The notes under the pieces are model-generated. The model ran no database searches. It saw nothing but the letters and a program-made list of their open reading frames with translations, and was not told where the DNA came from. The position numbers were made by a program, and so were the translations under genes. Below are positions 53,684-62,394 of a stretch of DNA of 64,000 bases, one piece after another. This DNA comes from Arenimonas sp049195245 (GTDB taxonomy: Bacteria > Pseudomonadota > Gammaproteobacteria > Xanthomonadales > Xanthomonadaceae), in assembly GCF_049195245.1 (NCBI RefSeq), contig NZ_JBMIRR010000027.1:62001-126000 (forward strand), read 5' to 3'. Each line of letters begins with the position of its first letter. Positions within the stretch are counted from its first letter, which is position 1.

Positions 53684-54229
53684 GTGGCCCCCAAGTCGAC
53701 CGTGTACAAGGCCACCCTGCAGGTCAGCGACATGGACCGCAACTACTACGCCGGCCACGAGCTGGTGCTGGCCCAGCATCCGTCGGAAACCGACGAGCGC
53801 CTGATGGTGCGGCTGCTGGCCTTCGCCCTGCTGGCCGACGAGCGCCTGGAGTTCGGGCGCGGCCTGAGCACCGACGACGAACCCGACCTGTGGCGCAAGG
53901 ACCTCACGGGCGCGATCGAACAGTGGGTGGAACTGGGCCAGCCCGACGAGTCGCGCCTGCGCAAGGCCAGTGGTCGTGCGCGCGAGGTGGTGCTGCTCAC
54001 CTACGGTGGCCGCGGCGCCGACCTGTGGTGGGAGAAGAACGAGGCCGCGCTGGCGCGCCTGAAGAACCTGCGCGTGATCGACATCGCCGCCGAGGACAGC
54101 AAGGCCCTGGCCGGATGGCTGCGGCGCGGCATGGACCTGCAGGCGATGGTTCAGGACGGCGTGCTGCAGCTGGTGGATGGCGAGGCCACGCTGGAGATCA
54201 CCCCGCGCCTGCGCCGCGAGGCCGGCTGA
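53684..54229 (+). CDS. yaeQ: YaeQ family protein
   Basis: A 181-residue protein of the YaeQ family, which has a PD-(D/E)xK nuclease-like fold. The N-terminus STVYKATLQVSDMDRNYY and the segment HPSETDERLMVRLLAFALLA match E. coli YaeQ closely. The biochemical role is not established. The start is GTG at 53684, the first initiation codon before the conserved region. It stands alone, divergent from the response regulator. Confidence 0.92.
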   Translation: MAPKSTVYKATLQVSDMDRNYYAGHELVLAQHPSETDERLMVRLLAFALLADERLEFGRGLSTDDEPDLWRKDLTGAIEQWVELGQPDESRLRKASGRAREVVLLTYGGRGADLWWEKNEAALARLKNLRVIDIAAEDSKALAGWLRRGMDLQAMVQDGVLQLVDGEATLEITPRLRREAG

Positions 54230-54244
54230 AAGGTCCGCGCCGCT

Positions 54245-55171
54245 TCAGTCCAGCGCCTTGGCCTCGGACGTACCGAGGGTGGCGGGATCGGGCTTGTGTC
54301 GTGGCCCACGCGTCAGCAGCGGATGCAGGAAGACGCCGGAGAGGATGATCACCACGCCCGCGTAGAACATCGCGCCCAGCTCGCGCTGCTCGCCCAGCAG
54401 CAGCACCGCCAGCACGATCGCGTAGACCGGCTCGAGGTTGATCGCCAGCTGCGCCGCAAACGCGCTCATGTTCCGCAGCGCCACCAGCGACAGCGCGAAC
54501 GGCAGCAGGGTGCAGGCCAGGGCCAGCACCAGCAGCATCGCCCCGTCGTGCAGGCCCGGCAGCATCCAGGGCGAGCCGAACCAGGGGATCAGCGGCGCCG
54601 CCAGCGCCAGCAGCAGGCCACCGGCGCCCAGCTCGACGAAGGTGACCGTCAGCGCATCGGCGCGCTCGACGTAGCGCTTGTTGAGCGCCCCGAAGATGGC
54701 CACCAGCACCGCCGAGATCGTGCCCACTACGATGCCCAGGCGCATGCCGGCGGGCACGCCGCCCACCACCAGGGCCACGCCCGGCACCACGGCGATGCCC
54801 AGCAGCAGTTCGCGCGGCTGGAACCGGCGCCCGGTGACCCAGGGCTCGACCACCGGCAGGAACACCGTGGCCAGGGCAATGCAGGTCACCGCCACCGAGG
54901 CATTGGCCAACTTGATCGAGCCGTAGAAGGTGAGCCAGTGCAGCGCCACCAGCGCACCGATGCCGGCATAGATGCCCAGCAGGCGCACCGGCATCGCGCG
55001 CAGGCCGCGCCATACGCGCGGCACCAGCAGCAGCGCCGCCGCGACCAGGGCCATGCGCCACACCACCAGCGCCATCGCGGGCAGGGTGATGGCCTTGCCC
55101 AGGATGGCGGTGAACCCCCACAGCAGCACGCAGGCGTGGATCTGCCACTGCGCCCTGGCCGCGGGCGTCAC
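54245..55171 (-). CDS. EamA/DMT family transporter
   Basis: A 308-residue inner-membrane protein with ten hydrophobic helices in two EamA repeats (about 10-140 and 150-285), including LLWGFTAILGKAITLPAMAL near the N-terminus. It probably exports an unknown metabolite. The start is GTG at 55171, overlapping the stop of the GIY-YIG gene (GTGA). The three genes from 55718 to 54245 are a coupled operon: cysteine-cluster protein, GIY-YIG, transporter. Confidence 0.85.
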   Translation of the reverse strand: MTPAARAQWQIHACVLLWGFTAILGKAITLPAMALVVWRMALVAAALLLVPRVWRGLRAMPVRLLGIYAGIGALVALHWLTFYGSIKLANASVAVTCIALATVFLPVVEPWVTGRRFQPRELLLGIAVVPGVALVVGGVPAGMRLGIVVGTISAVLVAIFGALNKRYVERADALTVTFVELGAGGLLLALAAPLIPWFGSPWMLPGLHDGAMLLVLALACTLLPFALSLVALRNMSAFAAQLAINLEPVYAIVLAVLLLGEQRELGAMFYAGVVIILSGVFLHPLLTRGPRHKPDPATLGTSEAKALD

Positions 55172-55425
55172 GCCGGCACCGCCGCGCTGGCCGCCAGGGC
55201 GCGCTTGTCGGCGGCGCTGAGCTGCTTGATGGCGTACTCGGCCTTGAGCGCGCTGGACCGGTCGGCATGTTCGAAGCGCGCCAGCAGCCGGCGCGGCGGA
55301 TGCGAGCGCGTGTAGCGCGCGCCCTTGCCGGCGGCATGCGCGGCATAGCGCTTGTCCACGTCCACCGCGACGCCGGTGTAGAGGCTGCCGTCCTGGCATT
55401 CGATCAGATACACGAACCAGGCCAT
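55168..55425 (-). CDS. GIY-YIG nuclease family protein (YhbQ-like)
   Basis: An 85-residue protein with a GIY-YIG fold. The motif reads VYLIECQDGSLYTGVAVDV near residues 5-23, with Arg and Glu (YRxxEY-like) further on, as in the UPF0213/YhbQ group. Enzymatic activity in this group is little studied. The ATG overlaps the upstream gene's stop (TGATG), and its own stop overlaps the EamA gene start (GTGA). Confidence 0.87.
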   Translation of the reverse strand: MAWFVYLIECQDGSLYTGVAVDVDKRYAAHAAGKGARYTRSHPPRRLLARFEHADRSSALKAEYAIKQLSAADKRALAASAAVPA

Positions 55426-55718
55426 CACTGCAGGCTCAGCGCGATGCGGCGCCAATCGGCGCGCACCTCGAGGCAGTCGCCGCCGCCCATGTCGAACTCC
55501 CGGCAGACGAAGGGCCGCTGCTCGTAGATGCTGCAGCACATGCGCTCGCGGTCCAGCGCGACGCACCAGCCGTCGTCGGCCTTGGCCATGATCAGGTAGC
55601 CCTCGCGGTCCTGGTCCAGGAAATGCTCCGGCGGCGCATCGCCGGGCAGCACCAGCACGGGCAGCTGGCAGCAGCAGGCCTGGCACTGGTCGCAGCGGAT
55701 GGCGGGGTCGGTGGACAC
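55425..55718 (-). CDS. YkgJ family cysteine cluster protein
   Basis: A 97-residue protein with a Cys-rich pattern RCDQCQACCCQL near residue 8 and further Cys in CVALDRERMCCSIYEQRPFVCREF, which fit a zinc- or iron-binding YkgJ fold. The role is unknown. The start is GTG at 55718, inferred from where homology begins (TDPAIRCDQC). First gene of a three-gene coupled operon with the GIY-YIG protein and a transporter. Confidence 0.85.
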   Translation of the reverse strand: MSTDPAIRCDQCQACCCQLPVLVLPGDAPPEHFLDQDREGYLIMAKADDGWCVALDRERMCCSIYEQRPFVCREFDMGGGDCLEVRADWRRIALSLQ

Positions 55719-55787
55719 GGCCCCATTGTCCCATGCCGGCCGCCTCGTGCCGGCGTAGCATGCGGCGAAAACCACGGGAACCCGACC

Positions 55788-56693
55788 ATGGCCATCACGC
55801 CCCGCGCCCTGCTGCTTGCCTGCCTGCTGGCGCCCGCCGCGGCGACCCTGGCAGCCTGTCCGCCTGCGGGGCAGGACCGTGCCTCGTTGGCCGCGCTGAA
55901 AGCCAAGGCCTTCCAGGTGGACGACGACGCGGCGCGCCAGGCACTGGCTCTGGCGCTGGTGGACTGCCTGGCGGATCCGGATCCGTCGCTTCGCGACGGC
56001 ATCGCCTACGAATCCCTCGCGGCGTGGCTGCGGGCCGATGCGCTGGATCGGGCTACGCGCGAGCAGTTGCTTGCCGTGCTGCTGCCGCGCATCGACCCCG
56101 CCGCGGCCGACCCCGACGGTTTCGGCGCACCGTTCGCGGCCCTGGTGATGTCGGAACTCGCGCGCACCGACCGGGTGTCGGCCTGGCTGACGCCCGCGCA
56201 GCGCGCAAGCCTGGTGGAAGCATCCGCGCGCTACCTGGAGGGCGTGCGCGACTACCGCGGTTTCGACGATCGCGAAGGCTGGCGCCACGGCGTGGCGCAC
56301 GGTGCCGACCTGCTGATGCAGCTGGCCTTGAATCCCGCGCTCGACAAGCGGCAGCTCTCGCGCGAGCTGGAAGCGGTGGCCTCGCAGGTGGCGCCGCCGG
56401 GCGCACCGGCCTACCACCATGGCGAAGCCGAGCGGCTCTCGCGTCCGGTGCTGTTCGTACTGCAGCGTGGCCTGCACGACGAACCGGAATGGTCCGCGTG
56501 GATCACGCGCATCACTGCCCCCGCGCCGATGAAGGCCTGGTCGGAGGCGTACGGCTCCGAGGCCGGACTGGCCCGCCGCCACAACACGCGGATGTTCCTG
56601 CTGGCGCTGTACGTGGGCCTGCGCGAAAGTGGCAGCGAGCCGCTGCAGGCGCGCGTGCCGGCGGTGGTGGCCGGCCTGCGCGCGGTGGACTGA
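55788..56693 (+). CDS. DUF2785 domain protein, exported
   Basis: A 301-residue protein with an N-terminal signal peptide (about 1-24, ending ATLA) and a helical domain of the DUF2785 family. The recognised stretch is DYRGFDDREGWRHGVAHGAD near residue 160, with HG and ADLL motifs, suggesting a repeat or solenoid fold. No activity is known. It is divergent from the ykgJ-like operon, with 69 bases between the two starts, and convergent with the cyclophilin gene, 4 bases from its stop. Confidence 0.8.
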   Translation: MAITPRALLLACLLAPAAATLAACPPAGQDRASLAALKAKAFQVDDDAARQALALALVDCLADPDPSLRDGIAYESLAAWLRADALDRATREQLLAVLLPRIDPAAADPDGFGAPFAALVMSELARTDRVSAWLTPAQRASLVEASARYLEGVRDYRGFDDREGWRHGVAHGADLLMQLALNPALDKRQLSRELEAVASQVAPPGAPAYHHGEAERLSRPVLFVLQRGLHDEPEWSAWITRITAPAPMKAWSEAYGSEAGLARRHNTRMFLLALYVGLRESGSEPLQARVPAVVAGLRAVD

Positions 56694-56697
56694 AGGC

Positions 56698-57621
56698 TTA
56701 GTCCTTCGCGGGCGTAGTTGCGCGAACGGGCACCGGTACGTTGCAAAGGTCGATGTGGCCGGCCGGATGCAGGTACCAGTCGTCGCGGCGGTTGCGGCGC
56801 GATTCCACCAGCGCCTCGAACGTCGGCGTGTCGGTGCGCATCACCTCGATCTGCTCGCGCTCGGCTTCCGGCACCGAAGCGGCCAGGCGGATCGCGCGGA
56901 TCGGCGTGCGCTGTTCCGGCTTTTCATAGAAGCCCAGTGGCCCCGTGCCGCGCGGCAGCACGCTCAGGCGCTCCATGCCCTGCACGACGCGTCCCACGGT
57001 GGTGATGTTGCGGTCCAGCTGGCGCGGCGACTGCCCGGTGACCACGTACAGCTCGGTGCCGTTGCTGCTGTCGGGCGGACCGCCGCGGCCGGCGCCGACC
57101 GTGCCGTAGCAGTGCGCGGCCCAGGCCAGCCCGGCCTCCGGGTCGCGCGCCGCCGGCATGCCCGCGGCGAACCCCACCTGCGGTGCCCAGCCGTCCACGT
57201 CGGGCAGGCGGGTGAAGGCCAGGCCCTGCGCGGGGCGGGTGAACTCGGCGGGCAGCTTCGCGGCCGCCTCGCCCAGTGGGCGCGCCTTCTTCGGGTCTTC
57301 GGCCTCGGCGTCGCCCCACTGCACCACGAAGTTGTCGTGCGAGCGGTTGATGCTCAGGCCGTCGTAGTACTTGCCGCGCACCAGGGTGAGGATGTTGGCG
57401 ACGTGCCGCGGCGCGAAGGCGGGCGCCAGCTCGATCACCACGCGGCCACTGTCGAGCTCCAGGTACAGCGTGTGCTCCGGGTCCAGCCGGCGCCAGTCCG
57501 AAGGCTGCGAGGCGTCCAGCACCTCCTGCATCGTGCGGCCCTTGGGCGGCGCGTCATCGGCGGCGGCGCAGGGCAGGCTGGCCAGGGCCAGGACGAGCAG
57601 CAGGGGTCGCATCGGGGCCAT
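56698..57621 (-). CDS. Periplasmic cyclophilin-type peptidylprolyl isomerase
   Basis: A 307-residue exported cyclophilin-like protein with signal peptide about 1-22. The isomerase domain (about 45-230) has GLSINRSHDNFVVQWGD and TELYVVTGQSPRQLDRNITTVGRVV. The usual GIxFHR is changed to GLSINRSH and the FFI motif to LYV, so the active site may be weak. The start at 57621 has GGAG upstream. It is the last gene of the minus-strand group ygiD-BASS-methyltransferase-srkA, 52 bases beyond srkA. Confidence 0.85.
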   Translation of the reverse strand: MAPMRPLLLVLALASLPCAAADDAPPKGRTMQEVLDASQPSDWRRLDPEHTLYLELDSGRVVIELAPAFAPRHVANILTLVRGKYYDGLSINRSHDNFVVQWGDAEAEDPKKARPLGEAAAKLPAEFTRPAQGLAFTRLPDVDGWAPQVGFAAGMPAARDPEAGLAWAAHCYGTVGAGRGGPPDSSNGTELYVVTGQSPRQLDRNITTVGRVVQGMERLSVLPRGTGPLGFYEKPEQRTPIRAIRLAASVPEAEREQIEVMRTDTPTFEALVESRRNRRDDWYLHPAGHIDLCNVPVPVRATTPAKD

Positions 57622-57673
57622 CGGGCGCGCTCCATTCGAGGTTGCCGAAGACTAGCGCATCGCCGCGCGACGG

Positions 57674-58651
57674 TCAGTCCGGGTCCGGCGGCGCTTCCTG
57701 CAGCGCGGCCAGCTGTTCCTGCATCTGCGTGATCACCGATTCCCAGTGGCGTGGGGCCTGGAACCAGGGGAAGGCCACCGGGAAGGCCGGGTCGTGCCAG
57801 CGCCGGGCGATCCAGGCGTTGTAGTGCAGCAGGCGCAGCGTGCGCAGGGGTTCGATCAGGTGCAGCTCGCGGCGGTCGAAGGGGCGGAACTGCTCGTAGC
57901 CCTCCAGCAGCCAGCGCAGGGGTTCGGCACTGTCCTCGCGCCGGCCCGCCAGCATCCACAGGTCCTGCACCGCCGGGCCGGTGAGGGTGTCGTCGAGGTC
58001 GACGAAGTGCGCCTGGTCCTCGCGCCACAGGATGTTGCCGGGATGGATGTCGCCGTGGATGCGCAGCATGTGCACGTCGCCGGCACGGTCGTGGCAGTCG
58101 TGCATGGCATCGAGCAGCGCCTCGGCCAGCGATTCGAAGTTGCCTTCCAGCTCGGGCGGAATCCAGCCTTCATCCAGCAGGTAGTCGATGGGATCGTGGC
58201 CGTGGCTGTCCAGGGTCAGCGCGCCGCGGTGGCGGAAGCGTTCGCCGTCACCGACCGCATGCAGGCGGCCGAGCACGCGGCCGATGTGGCGCAGCGTTTC
58301 GCGGTCGCCGGGCTCCGGGGCGTGGCCGCCACGCAGCGGGAACAGCGCGAAGCGATGGCCGCCGTGGTGGTGCAGGCTGCGGCCGGCATGGTGCAGCGGC
58401 GCCACCACCGACAGGTCGGCGGCCTGCAGCTGCGCCGCGAAGCTGTGCTCCTCGTCAATTGCTTCGTCGGTCCAGCGGCCGGGCCGGTAGAACTTGGCCA
58501 CCAGCGGCGGCCCGTCCTCCATGCCGATCCGGTAGACGCGGTTTTCGTAGCTGTTGAGCCCGAGCACGCGGCCGTCGCTGCGCAGCCCCAGCGACTCGAT
58601 GGCGTCCAGGATGCGGTCGGGGTCGAGGTCGGCGTAGGGCGTGTCGCTCAC
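57674..58651 (-). CDS. srkA: Stress response kinase A
   Basis: A 325-residue serine/threonine kinase of the YihE/SrkA family that protects cells from stress-induced death (in E. coli it counteracts MazF). Kinase-like motifs: LNSYENRVYRIG near residue 32, HGDIHPGNILW (catalytic HGD and Asn) near 198, and FVDLDDT (metal-binding Asp) near 215. The start is GTG at 58651, overlapping the methyltransferase stop (GTGA). Confidence 0.95.
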   Translation of the reverse strand: MSDTPYADLDPDRILDAIESLGLRSDGRVLGLNSYENRVYRIGMEDGPPLVAKFYRPGRWTDEAIDEEHSFAAQLQAADLSVVAPLHHAGRSLHHHGGHRFALFPLRGGHAPEPGDRETLRHIGRVLGRLHAVGDGERFRHRGALTLDSHGHDPIDYLLDEGWIPPELEGNFESLAEALLDAMHDCHDRAGDVHMLRIHGDIHPGNILWREDQAHFVDLDDTLTGPAVQDLWMLAGRREDSAEPLRWLLEGYEQFRPFDRRELHLIEPLRTLRLLHYNAWIARRWHDPAFPVAFPWFQAPRHWESVITQMQEQLAALQEAPPDPD

Positions 58652-59244
58652 TTCGCGGCCAGTTCCAGCGCCGTGGCGGCCGCGGCCAGCTCGCGGCTCA
58701 GGTAGGCCTGCGAGCCGACGGCCGTGAAGCCGGCCCGGGCGAAGGCGCGGCGATACCAGGCCGCGGGCCGGCGGCGCATCTCGTGCAGGTCGCCGATGAT
58801 GTCGTCACCTTCGGCGAACACTTCCAGGAAGGCCACGCCCGAGCACAGGCGCGAGAATTCGGCCAGGCCGCGCAGCAGTTCGTCGTCGGGCAGGTAGTGC
58901 ATCACGTCCGAGCACACCAGCAGGTCCACCGGCTTGCCAGGCGGCAGTGCGGCCAGGTCGCCGAACGGCAGCCAGTGCAGGTTGCGGCGCAGGCCGTGCC
59001 GGCGGATGGCGTAATCGCTCGAATCCACGCCCATGTAGCGCAGCTTCGGACGCAGGGCCAGCAGCGGCGCGCGCCAGGCGCCTTCGCCGCAGCCCACGTC
59101 CAGCACCGATCGCACCGGGCGGCCCAGGTGCAGTTCGGCCACCGCCACCGCCAGCGCCACTTTCCGCGCCAGCGCGGCCTTGCCGCCCAGGTCGCGCTGG
59201 CGGTACCAGGTGTCGAAGTAGCGGCGGTCGTAGGTCTTGCTCAT
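58648..59244 (-). CDS. Class I SAM-dependent methyltransferase
   Basis: A 198-residue methyltransferase. The SAM-binding motif VLDVGCGEGAW is near residue 45, followed by VDSSDYAIRRHGL and LLVCSDVMHYLPDDEL. N-terminus MSKTYDRRYFDTWYRQRD is characteristic of a subgroup whose substrate is not known to me. It overlaps the BASS transporter stop (ATGA) and the srkA start (GTGA), so translation of the three is coupled. Confidence 0.88.
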   Translation of the reverse strand: MSKTYDRRYFDTWYRQRDLGGKAALARKVALAVAVAELHLGRPVRSVLDVGCGEGAWRAPLLALRPKLRYMGVDSSDYAIRRHGLRRNLHWLPFGDLAALPPGKPVDLLVCSDVMHYLPDDELLRGLAEFSRLCSGVAFLEVFAEGDDIIGDLHEMRRRPAAWYRRAFARAGFTAVGSQAYLSRELAAAATALELAAK

Positions 59245-60113
59245 GGCGGCGCGGGTGCCTGGCGCCGGCGCAGCAGCCACAGCGCGAAGAGCGCGGCGGT
59301 GAGGTACATGCTGAGCGAATACACCGCCGGCGCGATCGCCGCCTGCGAGCGCTGCAGCACTTCGATGGCGATGAAGATGGCCAGGGTGCCGTTGTGGATG
59401 CCGATCTCGAAGCTGATGGCGATCGCCTGCGGCTCGGCCAGGCGCGCGGCGCGGGACGCGAAGTAACCCGACAGCAGGCTGATCAGGTTGAACACGACGC
59501 AGGCCAGGCCGACCACCGGCGCGAACTGCTTCACCATTTCCCACTCGGACATGAAGGCCATCACAATCAGCACGCCCAGCAGCAGCGAGGACAGCGTGCG
59601 CACGGGTTTCTCGGCGGCGTCGGCCAGCGCCGGCTGCCAGCCGCGCAGCGCCATGCCCAGGGCCACCGGCACGATCACCAGCACGGCCACTTCCATCACC
59701 TTGCCGATGGGCGGCGGCACGCTGGCCTCGGCGCCCAGGAACACCGACAGCGCCAGCGCGGTCCACAGCGGCAGCGTCAGCAGGGCCAGCAGGCTGTTGA
59801 TGGCGGTGAGCGTGATGTTGAGCGCGACGTCGCCGCGCGCGAGATGGCTGAACAGGTTGGCCGTGACGCCGCCGGGCGACGCCGCCAGCAGCACCAGCCC
59901 CAGCGCCAGCTCACCGGGCAGGTTGAAGGCGCGGCACACCAGGAAGGCCAGCGGCGGCAGCAGCAGCGACTGCACGGCCAGCGCCAGCAGCACCGCGCGC
60001 GGCATCTTCAGCACGCGGCGGAAATCGGCCAGGGTCAGGTGCAGTCCCAGGCCGGCCATCACCACGGCCAGCGCGAGCGGAAGGAACAGCACCAGCAGCG
60101 GATTGTCCTGCAC
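59241..60113 (-). CDS. Bile acid:sodium symporter (BASS) family protein
   Basis: A 290-residue inner-membrane transporter with about ten hydrophobic helices. Characteristic sequences include LLAASPGGVTANLFSHLARG, which holds the crossover helix region, and FEIGIHNGTLAIFIA. The substrates of bacterial BASS proteins vary and are not deducible here. The start is GTG at 60113, 15 bases after the ygiD stop. ATGA overlap with the methyltransferase. Confidence 0.9.
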   Translation of the reverse strand: MQDNPLLVLFLPLALAVVMAGLGLHLTLADFRRVLKMPRAVLLALAVQSLLLPPLAFLVCRAFNLPGELALGLVLLAASPGGVTANLFSHLARGDVALNITLTAINSLLALLTLPLWTALALSVFLGAEASVPPPIGKVMEVAVLVIVPVALGMALRGWQPALADAAEKPVRTLSSLLLGVLIVMAFMSEWEMVKQFAPVVGLACVVFNLISLLSGYFASRAARLAEPQAIAISFEIGIHNGTLAIFIAIEVLQRSQAAIAPAVYSLSMYLTAALFALWLLRRRQAPAPP

Positions 60114-60128
60114 GCGCGCCTCCCCGGC

Positions 60129-60920
60129 TCAGTCGGCGCCGATCAGCACGGAACGCATCGAGATCGATCCCGATACCGACTCGTTGAAGAATTCCACCTT
60201 GTCCTCGGGACGCTGCAGCGCGAGCACGTACAGCAGGGGCAGGTAGTGTTCGGGCGTCGGCACGGCCAGGTGCGCGTCGGGGCCCAGGGTCTCGTAGCCC
60301 AGCATGCCTTCGTGGTGCCCTTCGGCGATGCGCTCGGCGATGTCCTCGTCGAAGCGCAGCGCCCAGTCATAGGGCTCGGGCTTGTTCTGCCGCCACAGCC
60401 GCAGGTTGTGCACGATGTTGCCGGTGCCCACCACCAGCACGCCTTCGTCGCGCAGCGGCGCCAGCTGTTTGGCGATGTCGTAGTGCCAGGCGCCGGGCTG
60501 CAGTATGGACAGGCTCATCTGCACCACCGGGATGTCGGCCTCGGGGTACATCGGCCGCAGCACGCCCCAGGCGCCGTGGTCCAGGCCGCGGTGGCTGTCC
60601 AGGTGCACGCGCGGCTGCGGGATCAGCTCGGCGACGCGATGGGCCAGCGCCGGGCTGCCGGGCGCGGGATAGCGCACGTCGAACAGGGCACGCGGGAATC
60701 CGTGGAAATCATGGATGGTGTCGGGCCGCTCGGCGGCGCTGACGTAGATGCCCTGGGTTTCCCAATGCGCGGAGATGCACAGGATGGCCTTGGGCCGGGG
60801 CAGGCGCTGGCCCAGGACCTGCCAACTTCGCCGCCACTGGTTGTCCTCGATGGCGTTCATTGGCGAACCGTGGCCCAGGAACACCGTGGGCATCGGGCCG
60901 GACAGGGACGCGGGGCTCAT
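60129..60920 (-). CDS. ygiD: 4,5-DOPA dioxygenase extradiol family protein
   Basis: A 263-residue extradiol dioxygenase (LigB/DODA superfamily). Metal-binding histidines: GHGSPMN (about residue 16), SAHWE (about 50) and HGAWGVL (about 114), with HN and HL further on. E. coli YgiD opens catechol-type rings such as L-DOPA. First gene of the ygiD-BASS-methyltransferase-srkA group. It is divergent from the PadR gene; the intergenic region holds the palindrome described below. Confidence 0.93.
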   Translation of the reverse strand: MSPASLSGPMPTVFLGHGSPMNAIEDNQWRRSWQVLGQRLPRPKAILCISAHWETQGIYVSAAERPDTIHDFHGFPRALFDVRYPAPGSPALAHRVAELIPQPRVHLDSHRGLDHGAWGVLRPMYPEADIPVVQMSLSILQPGAWHYDIAKQLAPLRDEGVLVVGTGNIVHNLRLWRQNKPEPYDWALRFDEDIAERIAEGHHEGMLGYETLGPDAHLAVPTPEHYLPLLYVLALQRPEDKVEFFNESVSGSISMRSVLIGAD

Positions 60921-61017
60921 CGAGGAACTCTCCTGGGGGTCGGGGCCTGCCTAAACACTACCACCCTGACTTCCGGCACTGCGCGTCCCGCGTGCCGGCA
61001 GCTAGTGTGGACTTAAC

Positions 61018-61040
61018 GATATAGCCAAGTGGGCTGTATC
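61018..61040. promoter_or_regulatory. Palindrome upstream of padR, candidate PadR operator
   Basis: GATATAGCC-N5-GGCTGTATC, 8 of 9 matching positions between arms. It lies 21 bases upstream of the padR ATG and within the stretch where its promoter should be. PadR repressors typically bind such dyads and repress themselves and the adjacent gene. Confidence 0.65.
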
Positions 61041-61060
61041 CGGCAGTCGAGGGCAGGGGC

Positions 61061-61426
61061 ATGGTCGAAACCGAAAGCCACGTGAAGAAATTCCAGAAGG
61101 AGCTCAGTGCCGGCACCGTCTCCCTGGTGCTGCTGGCGGTGCTGGGGCAGTCCACCGAGCCGCTGTACGGCTACCAGATCGCCAAGCGGCTCGAGCTCAC
61201 CGGCGACCCGCTGCTGGTGGGCAAGCAGAGCGCGCTCTACCCGGTATTGCGCAACCTCAGCGCCGCCGGCCTTGCCGAGAGCCACGTCGAGCCCTCGGTC
61301 TCTGGCCCGCCGCGCCGCTACTACCGCATCACCGAGCTGGGCAGCCAGGTACTGGCCGACTGGGCCGCCACTTGGCAAACCACCCGCCGATCCGTCGATT
61401 CCGTGCTGGAAGGAAACCTGCGATGA
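61061..61426 (+). CDS. PadR family transcriptional regulator
   Basis: A 121-residue PadR-like winged-helix protein. Core residues: YGYQIAKRLELT near 36, GKQSALYPVLRNLSAAGLAE near 53, and PPRRYYRITELG near 84. No separate ligand domain follows. It is coupled (ATGA) to the downstream membrane-sensor protein, the pairing characteristic of PadR-HAAS modules. The palindrome at 61018-61040 is a candidate operator. Confidence 0.93.
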   Translation: MVETESHVKKFQKELSAGTVSLVLLAVLGQSTEPLYGYQIAKRLELTGDPLLVGKQSALYPVLRNLSAAGLAESHVEPSVSGPPRRYYRITELGSQVLADWAATWQTTRRSVDSVLEGNLR

Positions 61427-62331
61427 ATGCCGCCACCCCGAAAACCATCCCCGACTACCTCGACCAGCTGCGGCACGCGCTGCGCGGCGCCGACCCCGCC
61501 CTGGTGCAGGACGCGCTGTACGACGCCGAGGAATACCTGCGCTCGGAACTGGCGGACAACCCCGGCACCGACGAGGCCACCCTGCTGGCCAACATCGCCA
61601 CCACCTACGGCGCGCCCGAGGAAGTGGCCGACATCTACCGCGACACGGAAGTGCAGGTGAGCAAGGCGCTGAGCCCGCCGCCGAAGCCGGCGCAGCGCAG
61701 CGCCCTGGGCGGATTCTTCGGCGTCGTGACCGACGCCAGGGCGTGGACGGCGCTGTTCTACATGCTGCTGTCGATGGCCACCGGCATCGTCTACTTCACG
61801 GTGGTGGTGACCGGGCTGAGCCTGTCGGCCGGGCTGGCCGTGCTGATCATCGGCATCCCGTTCGTGATCCTGTTCCTGGGCGTCGTGCGGCTGCTGTCGC
61901 TGGTCGAAGGCCGGCTGGTGGAAGTGATGCTGGGCGAGCGCATGCCGCGCCGGCCGCTGTACGCCGAGCGCGGGCTGCCGCTGATGACGCGCATCGGCCG
62001 CATGTTCACCGATCCGCGCACCTGGACGACGATGCTGTACATGCTGCTGATGCTGCCGCTGGGCATCGTCTACTTCACGGTCGCGGTGACGCTGCTGTCG
62101 GTGTCCCTGGGCCTGATTGCCGCCTTCGTGGTGGCGCTGGCGGAAATCCTGGGCATCGGCATGTTGGACGTGGACTGGTACGTCACGCTGCCGGCGATGT
62201 GGGAATTGCCGCTGCTTCTGCTGGTCGGCGTGCTGGGCCTGTTCCTGACCCTGCACCTGGCGAAGCTGGTCGGCTGGCTGCACGGCACGCTGGCCAAGCA
62301 CCTGCTGGTCAAGACTGCCCAGCACGCGTGA
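61423..62331 (+). CDS. HAAS domain membrane protein with duplicated sensor domain
   Basis: A 302-residue protein. Residues about 5-80 form a HAAS-type (DUF1700-like) helical signalling domain (DYLDQLRHALRGADPALVQD and YGAPEEVADIYRD). Two homologous membrane modules follow, starting near residues 103 and 198; each opens with a similar W-T-x2-(F/L)-YMLL pattern ending GIVYFTV. They resemble the sensor domain of some two-component proteins. HAAS-transmembrane proteins are known partners of PadR-like repressors, so it probably transmits a membrane signal. The signal itself is unknown. Confidence 0.87.
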   Translation: MNAATPKTIPDYLDQLRHALRGADPALVQDALYDAEEYLRSELADNPGTDEATLLANIATTYGAPEEVADIYRDTEVQVSKALSPPPKPAQRSALGGFFGVVTDARAWTALFYMLLSMATGIVYFTVVVTGLSLSAGLAVLIIGIPFVILFLGVVRLLSLVEGRLVEVMLGERMPRRPLYAERGLPLMTRIGRMFTDPRTWTTMLYMLLMLPLGIVYFTVAVTLLSVSLGLIAAFVVALAEILGIGMLDVDWYVTLPAMWELPLLLLVGVLGLFLTLHLAKLVGWLHGTLAKHLLVKTAQHA

Positions 62332-62352
62332 AGCGCCCAGGCGTGGCGGTCG

Positions 62353-62378
62353 ACGGCGGGCCCGCAGCGGCCCGCCGT
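62353..62378. terminator. Bidirectional hairpin between the HAAS and MAPEG genes
   Basis: ACGGCGGGCC-CGCAGC-GGCCCGCCGT, a perfect 10-bp stem between two convergent genes. No T-tract on either side, so it may act only weakly as a terminator. Confidence 0.5.
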
Positions 62379-62394
62379 TCCGGTGGCCGGGCCG

